Shown: piece after piece, positions 46,343 through 59,448 of the stretch
How the letters are laid out: the number at the start of each line of letters is the position of its first letter
Numbering within the stretch: the first letter of the stretch is position 1
Assembly (NCBI RefSeq): GCF_024679245.1
Contig: NC_090174.1
Coordinates: 50,413,538 to 50,477,537, forward strand
Direction: 5' to 3'
DNA from: Pseudorasbora parva
Lineage: Eukaryota > Chordata > Actinopteri > Cypriniformes > Gobionidae
Length of the DNA stretch: 64,000 bases
Translations under genes and position numbers: made by a program
The notes under the pieces: model-generated
Told to the model about the DNA's origin: nothing
What the model saw: only the letters and a program-made list of their open reading frames with translations
The model's database searches: none

Positions 46343-46406
<64 letters not shown>
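46343..46406 (+). repeat. (GT)n microsatellite
   Basis: 64 bp of perfect GT. Confidence 0.97.
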
Positions 46407-46409
<3 letters not shown>

Positions 46410-46793
46410 GGCGTTGTGTTTACTGTGCTTCCCTCAAGGGGAGATTAAAATAGTGAGTGTTAACATGCTTCTGCGCACATGTGCATACACAAGTGTCGCT
46501 AAGCGTAAGGTAAATCAGCTTTTACAAACAGCCCGCTGTGGGCCATTGTCTTACCTTTGGGGAGACTGTTGTTAGTGATGCCCTGACCCGAAATGCGACA
46601 AAAGAGAAATGCAGACACATATATAGGCCAATTTACACTGCACTGCAACTAGGGTGTCAAAATGATTAAAAAACAAAACTATTTTTTTTTTACCTAAATA
46701 TTACTATTCAAATTTCCTTCAAATTTAAAAGGAATAATTACAGTTAGGGGGAAAAAAAGCTTTTGGGTCATCTCCTGAGGCCACAAGAAGGTG
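46407..46793. other. Unassigned DNA
   Basis: Nothing recognised apart from short A/T homopolymers. Confidence 0.4.
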
Positions 46794-48343
46794 TTAAAGG
46801 GTTAGTAAAATTGATGTCATTTAATGACTCGCCCTAATGTTGTTCCACACCTGTAAGACCTCCGTTCATTTTCAGAACACAGTTTAAGATATGTTACATT
46901 TAGTCCTAGAGCGTATACAAGTGTATGCACACTACAGTCCGTGTCCAGAAAGGGAATAAAAACATAATCAAAGTAGTCCATATGTGACATCAGTTAGTTA
47001 ATTAAAATCTCTGATGCATCGAAAATACATTTTGGTCCAAAAATAACAAAATCTACGACTTTATTCAGCATTGTCTTCAGAGCTGGACAGTAACAGAGTA
47101 CATATCCTTGAGTACTTAAGTACAATTGTGTACTTTACTTGAGTATCATTTTGGGGAGTACTCATGACTTTACTCAAGTACATTTAGGAGGCAAATATTG
47201 TCCTCTTTACTCCACTACATTTCTATCCAAAACCGTGAGTACTTCTAAAAAAAATAAAAAAAATAAAAAATACAAATATATAAAAATAACAATACGAAAA
47301 AAGAAAATCTCATAAACCCTCAATTTGTCTATCAGCAATCAGCTTAAGCTTTCCGCCAAAGTCAACTCCATGGTCAGATTTAGATAAGAGATGAAACCAT
47401 GGATGAAGACGCAGCAGGTCCATCCCGGGAATTTGCCAACCTGTGATGTTCTTGAGTATGCAACGTGTTTAACAAAGTGAGTTTTAAATGTGATCCATTA
47501 AAACTCTAGAAGAGGTTTGTCAGAGCCTTGCCATTGTGCTATTGCCTTGTGGGCAAGTGAGAAATGCTAAATAAAGCAGCATGGTAAAAAGATGAAAATG
47601 ACTTGATTTTACTTTCAATTCCTTTTACATTCTCCAAGGTATTAACATTAACATTTTTCATAACTCCATGTGGGACCTTTCTGCACATAAATGTAAGCAC
47701 TGTGGCAGTAGTAAAGCAATATTTAGAAAATGCACTCTTGTACTCTTGATACTAAAGTACTTCAGTAAAAAACAAGTACTTCAGTACTTTTACTTAAGTA
47801 GACACCTGACTGTAGTACTTTTACTTGTACTCGAGTAAAAATATGTGAAGTATGTGAAAGTAATGAAGATGTGTACTCTGTCCGCCTCTGATTGTCTTCT
47901 CTTCCGTGTTTGTTTTCAGCGTATTGATTCATGATTTGGATCGTTTGTAAAACTGCTAAAACTTCGGATTGGCGATCCGAATCATGAATCAATACACTTA
48001 TTCATAACCGTTCAAATCTTTATTTCAGGACTGAAAACAAACCCGGAAGAGACAATGCTGAATGAAGTTGTCGTTTTTGTGATTTTTGGACCAAAATTTA
48101 TTTTCGATGCTTCAAGAGATTCTAATTAACTAACTGACGTCACATATGGACTACTTTGATTATGTTTTTATTCCCTTTCTGGACATGGACAGTATAGTGT
48201 GTATACACTTGCATACGCTCTCAGACTAAATATAAAATATCCTAAACTGTGTTCTGAAGATGAACGGAGGTCTTACGGGTGTGGAACAACATTAGGGTGA
48301 GTCATTAATGACAAATTACATTTTTGGGTAAACTAACCCTTTA
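46794..48343. mobile_element. Long foldback element, copy 2, interrupted
   Basis: Related along its length to 18792-20428: 'gttgttccacacctgtaagacc', 'catatgtgacatcagttag' and their inverses near 48120 and 48270. A hAT element (47078-47890) splits the left arm. The terminal TTAAAGGGTTAG has a small deletion at the left and TTTAG instead of TTTAA at the right. It encodes no protein. Confidence 0.88.
47078..47890. mobile_element. hAT non-autonomous element nested in the foldback element
   Basis: 813 bp starting CAGAGCTGGACAGTAACAG and, from the right, CAGAGGCGGACAGAGTACAC. Perfect 8-bp duplications ATTGTCTT flank it (47070-47077, 47891-47898). The interior 'gagtacttaagtac' and 'tttacttgtactcgagtaa' motifs match 14425-15253. 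No transposase. Confidence 0.93.
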
Positions 48344-48663
48344 GGAGTAATTAAAAAAACACGACATTTACCTAATTAAACATCAAATACAACATGCATA
48401 AAGTTAAATATTTCTTAAATTGCTTAAACAATTATGAACAAAATAGACATCTTGTACATCTTACAAAGAGCCAATGTGACTTCTTTCTGCAGAGAGTTGA
48501 ATATCTGTTACCTTTCCAGAGCACTTTAAACATGTGACTCTCGTGTGAGTCAAAGATGTCTGCCTAGCGCATGTGTACATAGGAAACTATGGAAAAAGTG
48601 TGCCGGAAATTTGTCCTGTGTGAACTGGTTGGTTGCGGTTTTGACGGATTGCTCTTCTCTATA
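48344..48663. other. Unassigned DNA
   Basis: Nothing recognised. Confidence 0.4.
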
Positions 48664-49423
48664 GGTGCGTTCACACCTGTAGTTCGGTTAGTTTGGTCCG
48701 GACCAAAAAACAAAACATATAGTCTTGGTCTGCTTAGCGTTCACACTGGCATTTTTAACACCGAACCTAAAGTTACCGAACCAAAGGCAGAGACGGTCAC
48801 AACCTGATTGGTCAGCGTTTATGACGTAGGAGCTTGCTTAGCGAACATTCAAAACACTGCAGTGTGCTGGATTAAACGCGATCATTTTATGCGTGTACAT
48901 ATGGCATTATTTTTATCAGCTGAGAACTCACAAAGAGCTCATAAAATGTTCAAAACATTCAAAATAGCACCAGGATTTCCATCTGTACCAAGTAATGGGC
49001 AACACAGGCCCTCTGAAGAGAAGAACCAGGTATGCTTTTTGTGCGTTTTTTTCTAGCATTTTTGAAACATGCGCGGACCAAATATTGATGAGGCACTTAT
49101 CTCCTCGTTGCTCCAGTTTTGCCCTCTAAAGTTACTCATTTGATACAGCGATCTTTCCGCGACGTCAAATCAGCTGACTATGCATTGCATCTTGTCACAT
49201 TACATCCTGTTTTTGGTCCGTTTACATGTCTTCGGTCCGTCTTGTGTTCATATATCAATCGAACCGCACCAGAGTTCGTTTGGAAGCGGACCAAGACCCA
49301 TCTTTTTAGCGGTCTCGGTTGGCTTGTTTGGTGCGCACAAGGGTTCGGATGGCAGCGTTCACATATGTTCAAACGAACCGCACTAACCTAGCAATCGCAC
49401 CAGAGTAAAGTGTGAACACACCC
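48664..49423. mobile_element. Non-autonomous element with GTTCACAC ends, copy 2
   Basis: The best preserved of three copies: left GGTGCGTTCACACCTGTAG, right on the opposite strand GGGTGTGTTCACACTTTACTC. TATA precedes it and TATT follows, compatible with a short TA-type target duplication. Internal 'ggtccggacc', 'ttggtccg' and 'gtttggtgcg' motifs are shared with 21319 and 62857. Confidence 0.8.
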
Positions 49424-49439
49424 TATTTCTACAGTGTTT

Positions 49440-49760
49440 TGAATGACCAACGCTGCAGCACTGCATCTGGTGAATTCAACTGGATAGGCTAACAAAAATA
49501 TTAAAACGCAATGACTTACATCATCGCATCTTGCTAGATAAGGTTGACTGACGCACATATGATTTCCTGATGTTTCCAACAGTTAAACTGACAAATAAAT
49601 ACATACTCAGAGAGCTCTCCACAAGACATGTTTGATTATACCATCTGGATGCTAATAATTGATTGGGAGAATGAACATTTTAAACGGCTTATTGTACACT
49701 CAAGTAAATTGCAGTTTTAAATGAATGCATGCTGCATTGTAACAGACACACAGCGTGCAA
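49440..49760. mobile_element. Internal fragment of the hAT family seen at 19460
   Basis: 'ccacaagacatgtttgatta', 'ccatctggatgct' and 'cttattgtacac' match 19644-19715 in order and spacing. The terminal TAGAGGTTG sequences are missing. Confidence 0.6.
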
Positions 49761-50762
49761 ATCAATTCAAATTAATTGGTGCCCAAGTCGAAATAATGCA
49801 ACTTTGATCTGATTTTGTGATTTTTATACTGTAGATTTATGCCAGCAATTTCGGAAAAAAACTTGGGCGTTGTTATTCTTGGCTGCAACAACTAATACAT
49901 TAAATTAACAATCAATAATAAAAAGCATTCAGCAATACATTTGATTATTTGTATCTGTGGCACTATGCAAAGAAAGCTATGCATCAATCATGTCCCTTTA
50001 CATCAGTGAATAAAGCATTTATATGGACAAAACAACGCTTTAAGGATGTGTGCTGTTTAATAACAGAGATGCATTTTCCCTCTGCGCATAACTTACATTT
50101 TGCAGTTGTGTTCTTATCTGGAAATGGTTAGAAAGTCACTTTAGTATTTGCATTTTTTATAAAGGCTTGTCCTCCTGATAGCAACCCATTTTCAGTTCAT
50201 CTTCACAGACTTTAATGAACAAGCACAATAGAAAGCACAATAATTATGTCTAAAATACACTTCTTTTTTTAAGTTTTCTTGAGATAAAAAGAGAGTTTAA
50301 AATTCTTTATGTAACAAGTAATTGTATTTTTATGAGAGCAGTAAAAGGACTACTGTAGTGGAGTATACAGTGAATATGTGTTCAGATGAGTGAATGTGTT
50401 CCTTGTACAAGTTAAAATTTGTTTTGCACATTTGCTTTCCTTTATCTATTTAATTTGGTGATTCTTTTTACTTATACGTTTAAATGGTAAGCAATCAGTT
50501 TACATTTGAACAGTTTAATTTCACATTCAATATATTTGCTTTCATTAATATGGCTGGGCAGGATGTGGAATAATTTTGTAAATAATGGATTCAAATTAAT
50601 TACTGTTTAATAATGAATCCGTTTTTAAAGTTTATCACATTAAATCAAATAAATAAATCACCATATGAACTAAAAAATAATCATCAGCCTAAATTATTCA
50701 CATACGCATTTATGTTCATCATACAATTCTGAGCTGGCTGCACCAGGTCACCTAGGCTTCAG
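49761..50762. other. Unassigned AT-rich DNA
   Basis: No gene or repeat boundary recognised; possibly more of the hAT interior. Confidence 0.35.
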
Positions 50763-50822
50763 GGACGGCATGCGACGACCGCACCGATTTCTCTCGCCCC
50801 TTCCTTCAAGGACTAATACAAG
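50763..50822 (+). other. Small exon-like segment with consensus donor
   Basis: CAAG|GTAAGTG at 50819-50829 is a near-perfect 5' splice site. Upstream is a locally CpG-rich stretch with an ATG at 50770 and an open frame MRRPHRFLSPLPSRTNT to the donor; a possible acceptor (cacctaggcttcag) ends at 50762. It could be a first coding exon, a small internal exon, or chance. Confidence 0.2.
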
Positions 50823-50933
50823 GTAAGTGTTACAACAATGCATTATTCAAGGATTCCGGTAGTCGCCAGCTAGTGTTTTACTTTTAATTCAGGGTTAGCA
50901 CTGTATGTGTGCAGCTTATGTGGATGTTTGCCA

Positions 50934-51103
50934 CACTCTAAAAATGCTGGGTTAAAAACAACCTAAGTTGGGTTAAAAATGGATAAACCCAGAAATTGGG
51001 TTGTTTGAACCCAGTGAATGGACCCATTCAAACAACCCAATCTCTGGTTTTGTCCATTTTTGACCCAACGTGGGTTGTTTTTAACCCAACATTTTTTAGA
51101 GTG
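50934..51103. mobile_element. Short palindromic MITE
   Basis: A 170-bp near-perfect hairpin. CACTCTAAAAATGCTGGGTT at the left matches the inverse of 'aacccaacattttttagagtg' at the right, and the internal 'aaacccagaaattgggttg' and 'caacccaatctctggttttg' continue the pairing to the centre. Confidence 0.85.
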
Positions 51104-51546
51104 CATATACTCCCCTCCTTTGACTGATATACTGAAATAATTTTATAATCTCTCCCTGTTGCTTGTAATAAATTACTTATGGTTTAGAATCAAGCGCCTC
51201 ATCCGCAATTCACCTAACAACAGACCAGCAGAGAAGGAAATCAAAACCCACACCACACCACTACTACAGCTGTGAAACATTTTACGAGCCTGACAATAAA
51301 CATGAGAGATGTAGGAGAGCGAGGGAGAGAGAGAAAGTGTAGAATACTCAAACATGCACAAAATCTAATCAAGATTAGAATAAAAAAATAAAACATAGAA
51401 GGTGCGATTAAATCTCTGAAGGTCACCCAGTACTGCTGGTTGCCAGTTGGCGTTCCTATTCAGTGGTATCAGGAGGCGGATCGCAAGAGCACTACCATCA
51501 TTCCCAAAGGTGAAGTTGTCGCATGTAGTTTCTCTACTTAACACAC
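51104..51546. other. Unassigned DNA
   Basis: No features recognised. Confidence 0.4.
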
Positions 51547-51999
51547 TTAAGCCGGGTGCACTGCGATTTTGGTTATGAAATGGCCGTTTGAGAAATTTTG
51601 CAAATCCTAAAGAATTCCTCTGATCCTAGGCTAAAATCTGAAGATTGTTAGTTTAACATGTTAACTAACAGCCGATTAATGACCATTGCGATAATTTTGT
51701 TTACCTCAGACGAAATTCTGGCAGTGTCAGAAGATTTGGCGCACAGTCCTGCAGTGTGACTTCTCCTATGATGAACATCAAATTGTTTTCATTTTTCAAG
51801 AGAAACCATGACAAAAATTAGCACTAGAGATTTCAATGTTGCCACACTGTTTAATGCAGCTCATTGTCACCGAACGCATCATTGATTGATATAAAACTCA
51901 AATTTTCTGGCGTGCATCAGTTTTTAACGCGCATTTGTACATTCTGACAAGAAACAATCGCAGGACTATTATAAATCGCAGAGTGTGCACCCGGCTTGA
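51547..51999 (+). mobile_element. MITE with AAGCYGGGTGCAC ends, copy 1
   Basis: Left TTAAGCCGGGTGCACTGCGAT; right on the opposite strand TCAAGCCGGGTGCACACTCTG. The body matches 52032-52781 in inverted orientation, for example 'gcaaatcctaaag' and 'cttctcctatgatg'. Confidence 0.82.
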
Positions 52000-52031
52000 C
52001 GGTCTCTGACGGTCTCAACAGTTAATAACTA

Positions 52032-52781
52032 TCTTGTCAAGTAAAGCTGGGTACACACTGTGCGGTTTATACTCCTTTACGATTGTTCCTTGTCAGACTG
52101 TACGGACATGATCCCCTCTTTAAGCCATGTCACACTGTAAGATCGAAAACTCGTCCAGTGTTTTTTATATCAATGAAATGACACATTCGGTGGCATTGAG
52201 CTGCATTACACACGGGATTGAGATGGTGGCTACAAAGAAATCTCTAGCGCTCATTTTGGTCATAGTGCATCTTGAAAAACGAATATAATTTGACGGCCAT
52301 CATAGGAGAAACACTGCAAGGCTGTGCTCCAAATCTAAAGCTGACTTAAGCGTAGAGGGGAGCGTGCTTTTGCGGTGGCAGGGCCTCGTCTGTGGAACAC
52401 CATGCCTCTGGAGATCAGAACTGCTCCAAGACTCTCTGTTTTTAAGCCTCTGGTTAAAACTTATCTATTCTCTTTTGCTTCTTGATTCTATACTTAATCT
52501 CTATGTGCTTATGTATGTTTTGCTGCTTTTATTTTTATATGCTTGCTCTGTAAAGCACTTTGGTCTGTCTAGTGGCTGTTTAAATGTGCTATATAAATAA
52601 ATTAACTTGAAGTTAAAGGTAAAAATATGATCACAGAGGTCATCAAATGGCTGCTGGTGAACATGTCAAACTAAAGATCAAACGATTTTAGCCAAAGATC
52701 AGTGGTATCTTTTAGGATTTGCACATTTGGTCTCAGACGGCCAAATCCTGGGCAAAATTGCATAGTGTGCACCCAGCTTAA
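52032..52781 (-). mobile_element. MITE with AAGCYGGGTGCAC ends, copy 2, split by a LINE
   Basis: Left TAAAGCTGGGTACACACTG; right on the opposite strand TTAAGCTGGGTGCACACTATG. It lies 32 bp from copy 1 in the opposite orientation. A LINE 3' end (52350-52614) was inserted between 'ctccaaatct' and 'gatcacagaggtcatc', which are close together in copy 1. Confidence 0.82.
52350..52614 (+). pseudogene. CR1/L2-clade LINE 3' end
   Basis: The frame from 52366 to TGA at 52483 reads AFAVAGPRLWNTMPLEIRTA, then PRLSVFKPLVKTYLFSFAS, the extreme C-terminus of a CR1/L2-like ORF2 (APRLWNSLP...FKSLLKTYLF type). It is followed by a 3' UTR with 'gtaaagcactttggtctgtc' and a tail 'aaatgtgctatataaataaa' plus TTGA. 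This is a severely 5'-truncated copy, about 265 bp. Confidence 0.85.
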
Positions 52782-53235
52782 ATGAAATAAAATAACGGAG
52801 TGTCTATTCGCTCTAGCTCTGCCTAGTAATGCCTGGTTGGGCAAACGTGCATATTTTAATGTCTTAAGTGGCGCAATCAGTAAAGTGTAAGGATCTTGGT
52901 TTTGATTCAGCGCTTGCTTGGCATCCATTGAATAATTTGCATGCTGTTTTGCAATAACAATTGCATCCTGTTAAATGTACAACAATACTGAGTTTCAAAT
53001 AGTATTTGTCAAAATAAAAAGTATATGTAGAAGTAAAGTATAAATGACATGTAAATACTATGTACACATATTGCAAAGAACTGCTACTTTTATATGGTGC
53101 AAATTGAATATAACACTTTTTCGAATTACAGAATTACTGTTATAACTAATGTTATTTTTACTTAGTGTAAATAATAAGCCATAAAATAATGTTTAAGTTG
53201 AATTTTTTTTTAAATGACAAAAACAGACAACTTAT
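52782..53235. other. Unassigned AT-rich DNA
   Basis: Nothing recognised. Confidence 0.4.
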
Positions 53236-54209
<974 letters not shown>

Positions 54210-54560
54210 TTAAAGGGGTACTTCATCAGCGCTGGGAAGATGAATCTGTATTTAAACTAGGTAATTAATGTAGTAGAAATGTGAAATTATTTTTTAATTT
54301 GGTGCTTTCTAGACTGAGATAAGACAGAAAATAAGACAGAAAATGTATTTTTGTCTCATGGGGATGAATGGCAACAATTCCCAGAATGCTTTGCTGCCCT
54401 ACGATGTCACTCCCAAAGCCACCGCTACTGAATCACTGTGACTGGATCCCTTTCCCTACAGTTTTCTTTTTCACAAAATCAGTTCAGTTAGAGAACAGAC
54501 GCTACAATTGAAAACGGTATGGAAATTTCACATCACGGTTATATTTGAAAATCAACAAAC
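54210..54560 (+). mobile_element. TTAA-type element, left part
   Basis: TTAAAGGGGTACTTCATCAG is a typical cyprinid MITE tip, and 'atggcaacaattcccagaatgctttgctgcc' follows (quoted in part). The right tip is not found. Confidence 0.45.
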
Positions 54561-55480
54561 AACAAATAAATCAAGCAGCTCTATGCACTTTTAAAAGCAA
54601 GATTGTATTCTGTGAGATTCCTTCCTTATATTGGCCATCATCAATAGCACCACATAATGCTTAAATAATAATTTGGTGCAAATATAATCTCTATTATTAT
54701 CTTTATAAATATGTTCAAGCAATATTCTCATCAGTGTCCTATCAGCTATGACGCATTTCAATCTAGCTTATTTTGTGTACAAGTTTATTTGACAGTTTAT
54801 TTTATTAAATACCAAAAATCCAAAAGGTGTGCATTATACCCGACACCTAGATGAACACTTCACTGTCAGTTTTATACAAACGGGCACACCAATGTTGTAT
54901 GTAACTTTAGAGACGGTCCCTAAATTTGTGAATCTTGAACGTCAAGCCAACTTTATGCCAGTCATATCAGATGTGCTATTGTTCTGCAGTGTTTGTTTTA
55001 AACTATTTTCGCTGTTAAAATAGAACAAAAACATTCAAAAGCATGCTGAATGAATCTCCTGCGTACAGCGCACATTCATCTCTGCTTTGAGTGCAGATTT
55101 CAGTGAGAGTGCGCTCTGAACAAAACTCTGGCTAATCTGAACGCATCTGATTATTAGACATTGCATTCATAAACTCAATAGAAACACGTGTGATAGGTTA
55201 TAATGCGCATGGCGATCATAACAGATGGCTTTTGAGAAGCCTATAATAAGTAACTGTTAGGTGACTATAGCAACAGCGACGTGAGTGACTGCAGCCGAAA
55301 TACACTGTCAATTAAATGCCCTGATTATTATTCCTTAAATGTCAACCTAGTCGAGTCTGAACGTGTTTGTTCGTCTTTGGCTCAAGCTTCACGTAATTAT
55401 TTCCCAGACGTAGGTTTGGTATTGAGGTCAAAGTCCACTTGCCTTGCGTTCACAAACCTTCGCAAATGTGAAGTGTTTCC
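54561..55480. other. Unassigned DNA
   Basis: No features recognised; the right part may belong to the hAT remnant that ends at 55845. Confidence 0.35.
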
Positions 55481-55845
55481 TGCATTACAGCGACTTTCTT
55501 CAGGCATGTTCTGCTGCAGACAGGGTGACCAGAGCATCTTCGATTAATTTTCCCTCAGGACTTTTGTAAAAGCCAAAATATGGCAACACCTCAGATTTTG
55601 TACTTTTAGAAGGCAGGAAAATCTCCCGGTGCTGTCACTGCCTTCTGTCATTTCTTCTCATTCAGAAAACAGCGTTGCGTCACATGTTCCGCGCGCCTGC
55701 ACCAGACTGGAGAGAATTTACCACGAGTTTTCAAAATCGTGATAATACCTGACGGTTAAAAGATAATTAATTTTTAAACGATATTACCAACCGTCAGTAC
55801 ATTTTATCGTCGTTTATTGGGAAACCGGTAATCGTTTCATCCCTA
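55481..55845 (-). mobile_element. hAT remnant with BED-finger trace, minus strand
   Basis: Read on the minus strand it begins TAGGGATGAAACGATTACCGG, close to the element at 43367. Further in, decayed codons read YFGFYKSPEGKLIEDALVT, then after a shift ESRCNAGNTSHLRR, matching the BED zinc-finger remnant of the other copy. The far end is not identified. Confidence 0.65.
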
Positions 55846-57784
55846 GTAGCACGATCATTCGAATATACTCAAGGGGTTTCTACTGATAGAAAGCCATATG
55901 CTAATCACTGAAGTAATCCTTTAATTTTAAATTTTAACTTAAAAATAATAATAATAATAATATTTTCGTACAGGTTGTTATACCCTAAAGACAAAACAGG
56001 TAACATAAGAGACTTCTTTCAAAAAAAAAAATGTTTTTTAAATTCCTACCCACTTTAAACTTTTTAACAGTAGTTTAAAGTAAGTCTACACACGTTTCAA
56101 CAATTGTTTCCAAACAGACAAATGCTGCTGTAGAGTCCATTATTGTGGTAGAACTACTTCAGATAAATTTGTCTCAAATGGCACAATAAAACTGTGACCA
56201 GTCATGTTGGTCAGACAGTCCTGTGTTCTTGACCAAAATAAGCTGCAAAAGTACAAAAGTACAAAATGTAACATTGCAGAAGTTAAATGCATTGCCAATG
56301 TTGTCTTTAAAGGTCTGAACTTGAAAACCAAAGGTCAAAGGTAAAATTATGTTGGTTAATGGACTATAGTGTCACTGCAAGACCCTTAACCATGCTGCTC
56401 AAAGACTGGATTGTCCCAGTAGCGTTGCAAGTTGCTCTGCATAAGAAAGCATCTGCTAAATGACAAATCAGTTCCATTCCCGGTCTCTCAACAGTGTACA
56501 CAATGAACCAATTACGTTATTAAGTCAAGCATAAAACGACAATAAATAGTGTAGCCTCAATATAAACACGCTAATAGAGTGGCTACTACCCTCAAGGACA
56601 GAAACCCGCTGTGTTGGTGTCTATGAGAGCAAAGGAATGCTGGGTTCGGCAGGGGCCTGTTTGCTCACAATCACATCTGTCATGCTTTGGCATTGGCGTT
56701 TCTCTGGGGAAAAGAGGAAAAGATCTCTGACCCCACAATTGTCAAAACAACGATCTATCAAATTCATTAGAGATTTTAGCAGTGGATGCAGCACCAAAAA
56801 AACATGAAACTCGCTGTTATCGAGCTGCGCATGCAATACAAAACACTGCGGAGATATAAAGCAGGCAGACGGCAGAACAAAAAGCCTCTGTAGCGTACAA
56901 GTCTAGAATGCCTTCTAGGCATTAAACAGATTTGAATCTACTGATGCACAGATTTCCTTTCTGCCGTTTTTTTCTTTTGCTCGCGAGGAGCCGTAAAACA
57001 ACACTAAATGCTATTTAGAGATCTGTCCTTGTCATTTTCTCGGCTGTGCCCTGCAGAATCTCTGAGACGTCCTTTGCGTTGGGGCTTGTAGGTTTGTTTT
57101 CTTTCGCGTCCTTTTTATCTTTGCCATTCACAAACATGCATTACAAGGGTGAATACACAAGCACACAGTTATGCCAGCGTTCTTCTGAATACTGATGGGG
57201 TTCTGCTGAAGAGAAGAACTGACTAAAATTCAGTACAGGAGGAGAGGCGTGCGTCCCGGGAAAGGTCATCCATCGCTTGACTGGGGCCGCAGATGACCTA
57301 GTCCAGAGGGCTGCATCAGCAAGCACGACATGGACGTGTCTATGTGTGTGTGTTCTGCCTCAGCAGCATAGCTGAACTTGATACAACTAAAAGTACTTTC
57401 TCCTTACCCAGCTTATTATGCAGAGGCTATGTCTAGTCATGCGTTTGCTGTATAGGCAATAAAAAAATATTTTAAAAAGTTGGATGACGAAAACAAACCT
57501 ACAAGCTCCGCTTTCTCCCACTGTAGACAAATGAAGTCAAAATATTGCAGAAATGCTCGTTGCCAATTACACTATTCGGAGCCTGTCAAGGTCTTGCCCA
57601 TACTCCCGCAGACTTTACAACCCGTTTTTATAGCATCAAAGAACAAAATAAAAAACAAACTTGTTAGAAAAGCAAGAACTACCTAAAAAAATTAGAGAAA
57701 CCATCTATGGGGGGAAATGTATTTTAAGTGTAATTGGATATGGCACACTTAGTTGGCTGATTTATCCCAAAAAGTGTAAACACT
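55846..57784. other. Mostly repeat-poor DNA
   Basis: No transposon ends. 56590-56960 has balanced composition and could be conserved. A 61-codon minus frame (57141-57326) is GC-rich but lacks convincing splice sites or a domain. Confidence 0.3.
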
Positions 57785-58080
57785 GGTACTACGGCTGTGC
57801 AATTAATCAAAATAAAGCCACATAAAAATTGTGATATGGCTTATAGTGTGATTAATCAAATCACAAAGGTTGCTCCACACAAACTCTCCAGCACTCTTGA
57901 TCTGGCATTTGGTAATGCAACAAGCACCAACCATCTTCCCATACTTCCAATGAGAAGCGCTAACTGATGTGGTCAAATTAAGCTTTAAGGGCTTTCTGCC
58001 AAAATAAATGTTTGATGGTTAAACATGAAATTTTTTCCCCTAAATCGTGGCACAATCAAAATTTTGTTTTACCACCCCAA
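57785..58080. mobile_element. hAT-like decayed fragment
   Basis: 'acggctgtgcaattaatcaa' at the left and 'tttttcccctaaatcgtggca' at the right resemble the two ends (GGCTGTGCAATTAATC and ...CCCCAAAATCGTGCA) of fish hAT MITEs, both mutated. Confidence 0.4.
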
Positions 58081-59211
58081 GCAGCCAAACCCAGCCACCG
58101 ATGGGTGTGAGTTTGGGGCAGGACTATATGATTGGCAGTGGAACATTGGTAAACCTGTTTGAAAAACGGTCATTGTTTTTGCAATTCTATTTGATGACAC
58201 TATAGCGGCACAGAAATTGAACACTTCATAATTAGAATACAAAATATGTAAAACTTATTTGCAACACGTCAAGATTAAATTGTTGATAAACTATTGATAA
58301 AATGAAGCAACATCATGATTATCAGAGAAGGTTTGAGATGCTAAAAAACAGATGTTATATGAACACTCAGTATCTGACACTCAGACCAAACAACCTTCAC
58401 TGGTTGAGTTTGCACTCAGCACAAGTTATAGATTTAAATGAATCTTGACAGTTCTTACTTATGCAGAGCCCATTCTGTCTGCAAACCATAGAAGAGAACT
58501 CAATATACTATGATGAATAAAGCAGCGAGAGGAAGAGTCGCAAGATTCACTAATGCTCCAAAAATGCTTCCCATGGGAAAGCAAAAGAAAATGAGAGAAT
58601 GTTAGCTGCATGAAAGCTTCATAATAACACACAATAAGGATGGGGGAAAGACAAATACATATGTATCAATCTTGACAAGCGCTACAGAATGGTATGGTTT
58701 TCGGTATGGAAATCAAAAAGAGAAATTTTAAAGAAAACTGTTAAAGAGCACTGGTAGGATCATTTTAATAATTCACAAAACCAGTATAATGATTTGTTTA
58801 AAAATTAGACTGATCCAGTTCAACTCCACTTCAGCAGCTCACTAGAAGAGAAGATTCTAACTAATAGTAAATAAATTATCGTATGACTTCAAAGATTTGG
58901 ATTACAAGTTTGTAATGACATGAAATGTGATTAAAATTTTGTGGTGAAATGTTCTCTTTAACGATCCCTCCTGCCTTGGTACTTGTTCTGTACCACACAG
59001 CACTTTGCCTTTTGAAATAAATCTGTGTCAAGTTTGGCGTCTTGACAGGTTTTCAGATGCACAGGGTTTGTTTGTGTGCGTGTATATCTGTGCGAGTATG
59101 CGGTTAGCGATGAGCGCTGCTGTTTTTAGCAGTCTGCTAACAAACTGATTATGTTTAACAAGATGTTTTAAGAGCCATCACATACATAAACACACACTTA
59201 AGGTGCTTAGT
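58081..59211. other. Unassigned DNA
   Basis: No features recognised. Confidence 0.4.
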
Positions 59212-59237
59212 GAGAGAGAGAGAGAGAGAGAGAGAGA
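59212..59237 (+). repeat. (GA)n microsatellite
   Basis: 26 bp of GA. Confidence 0.9.
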
Positions 59238-59448
59238 CAGATGGCGATAGATAGACAGACAGCAACAGGAAGAGAAAATACAGCAGGTGACAGAGCGTTA
59301 AAACTCTGCTGCCATTGCTTTCTGATTATTGCAGATCTATTTGAGATTTCCATTTGGAAGCCCTTGTGTGTGAAAGTATAGTGTTACCATACCAAAGCTT
59401 TTGAGGTCATGTCTGTTTTAGTCAAGTCCTTGACATTATCAATTAAAT

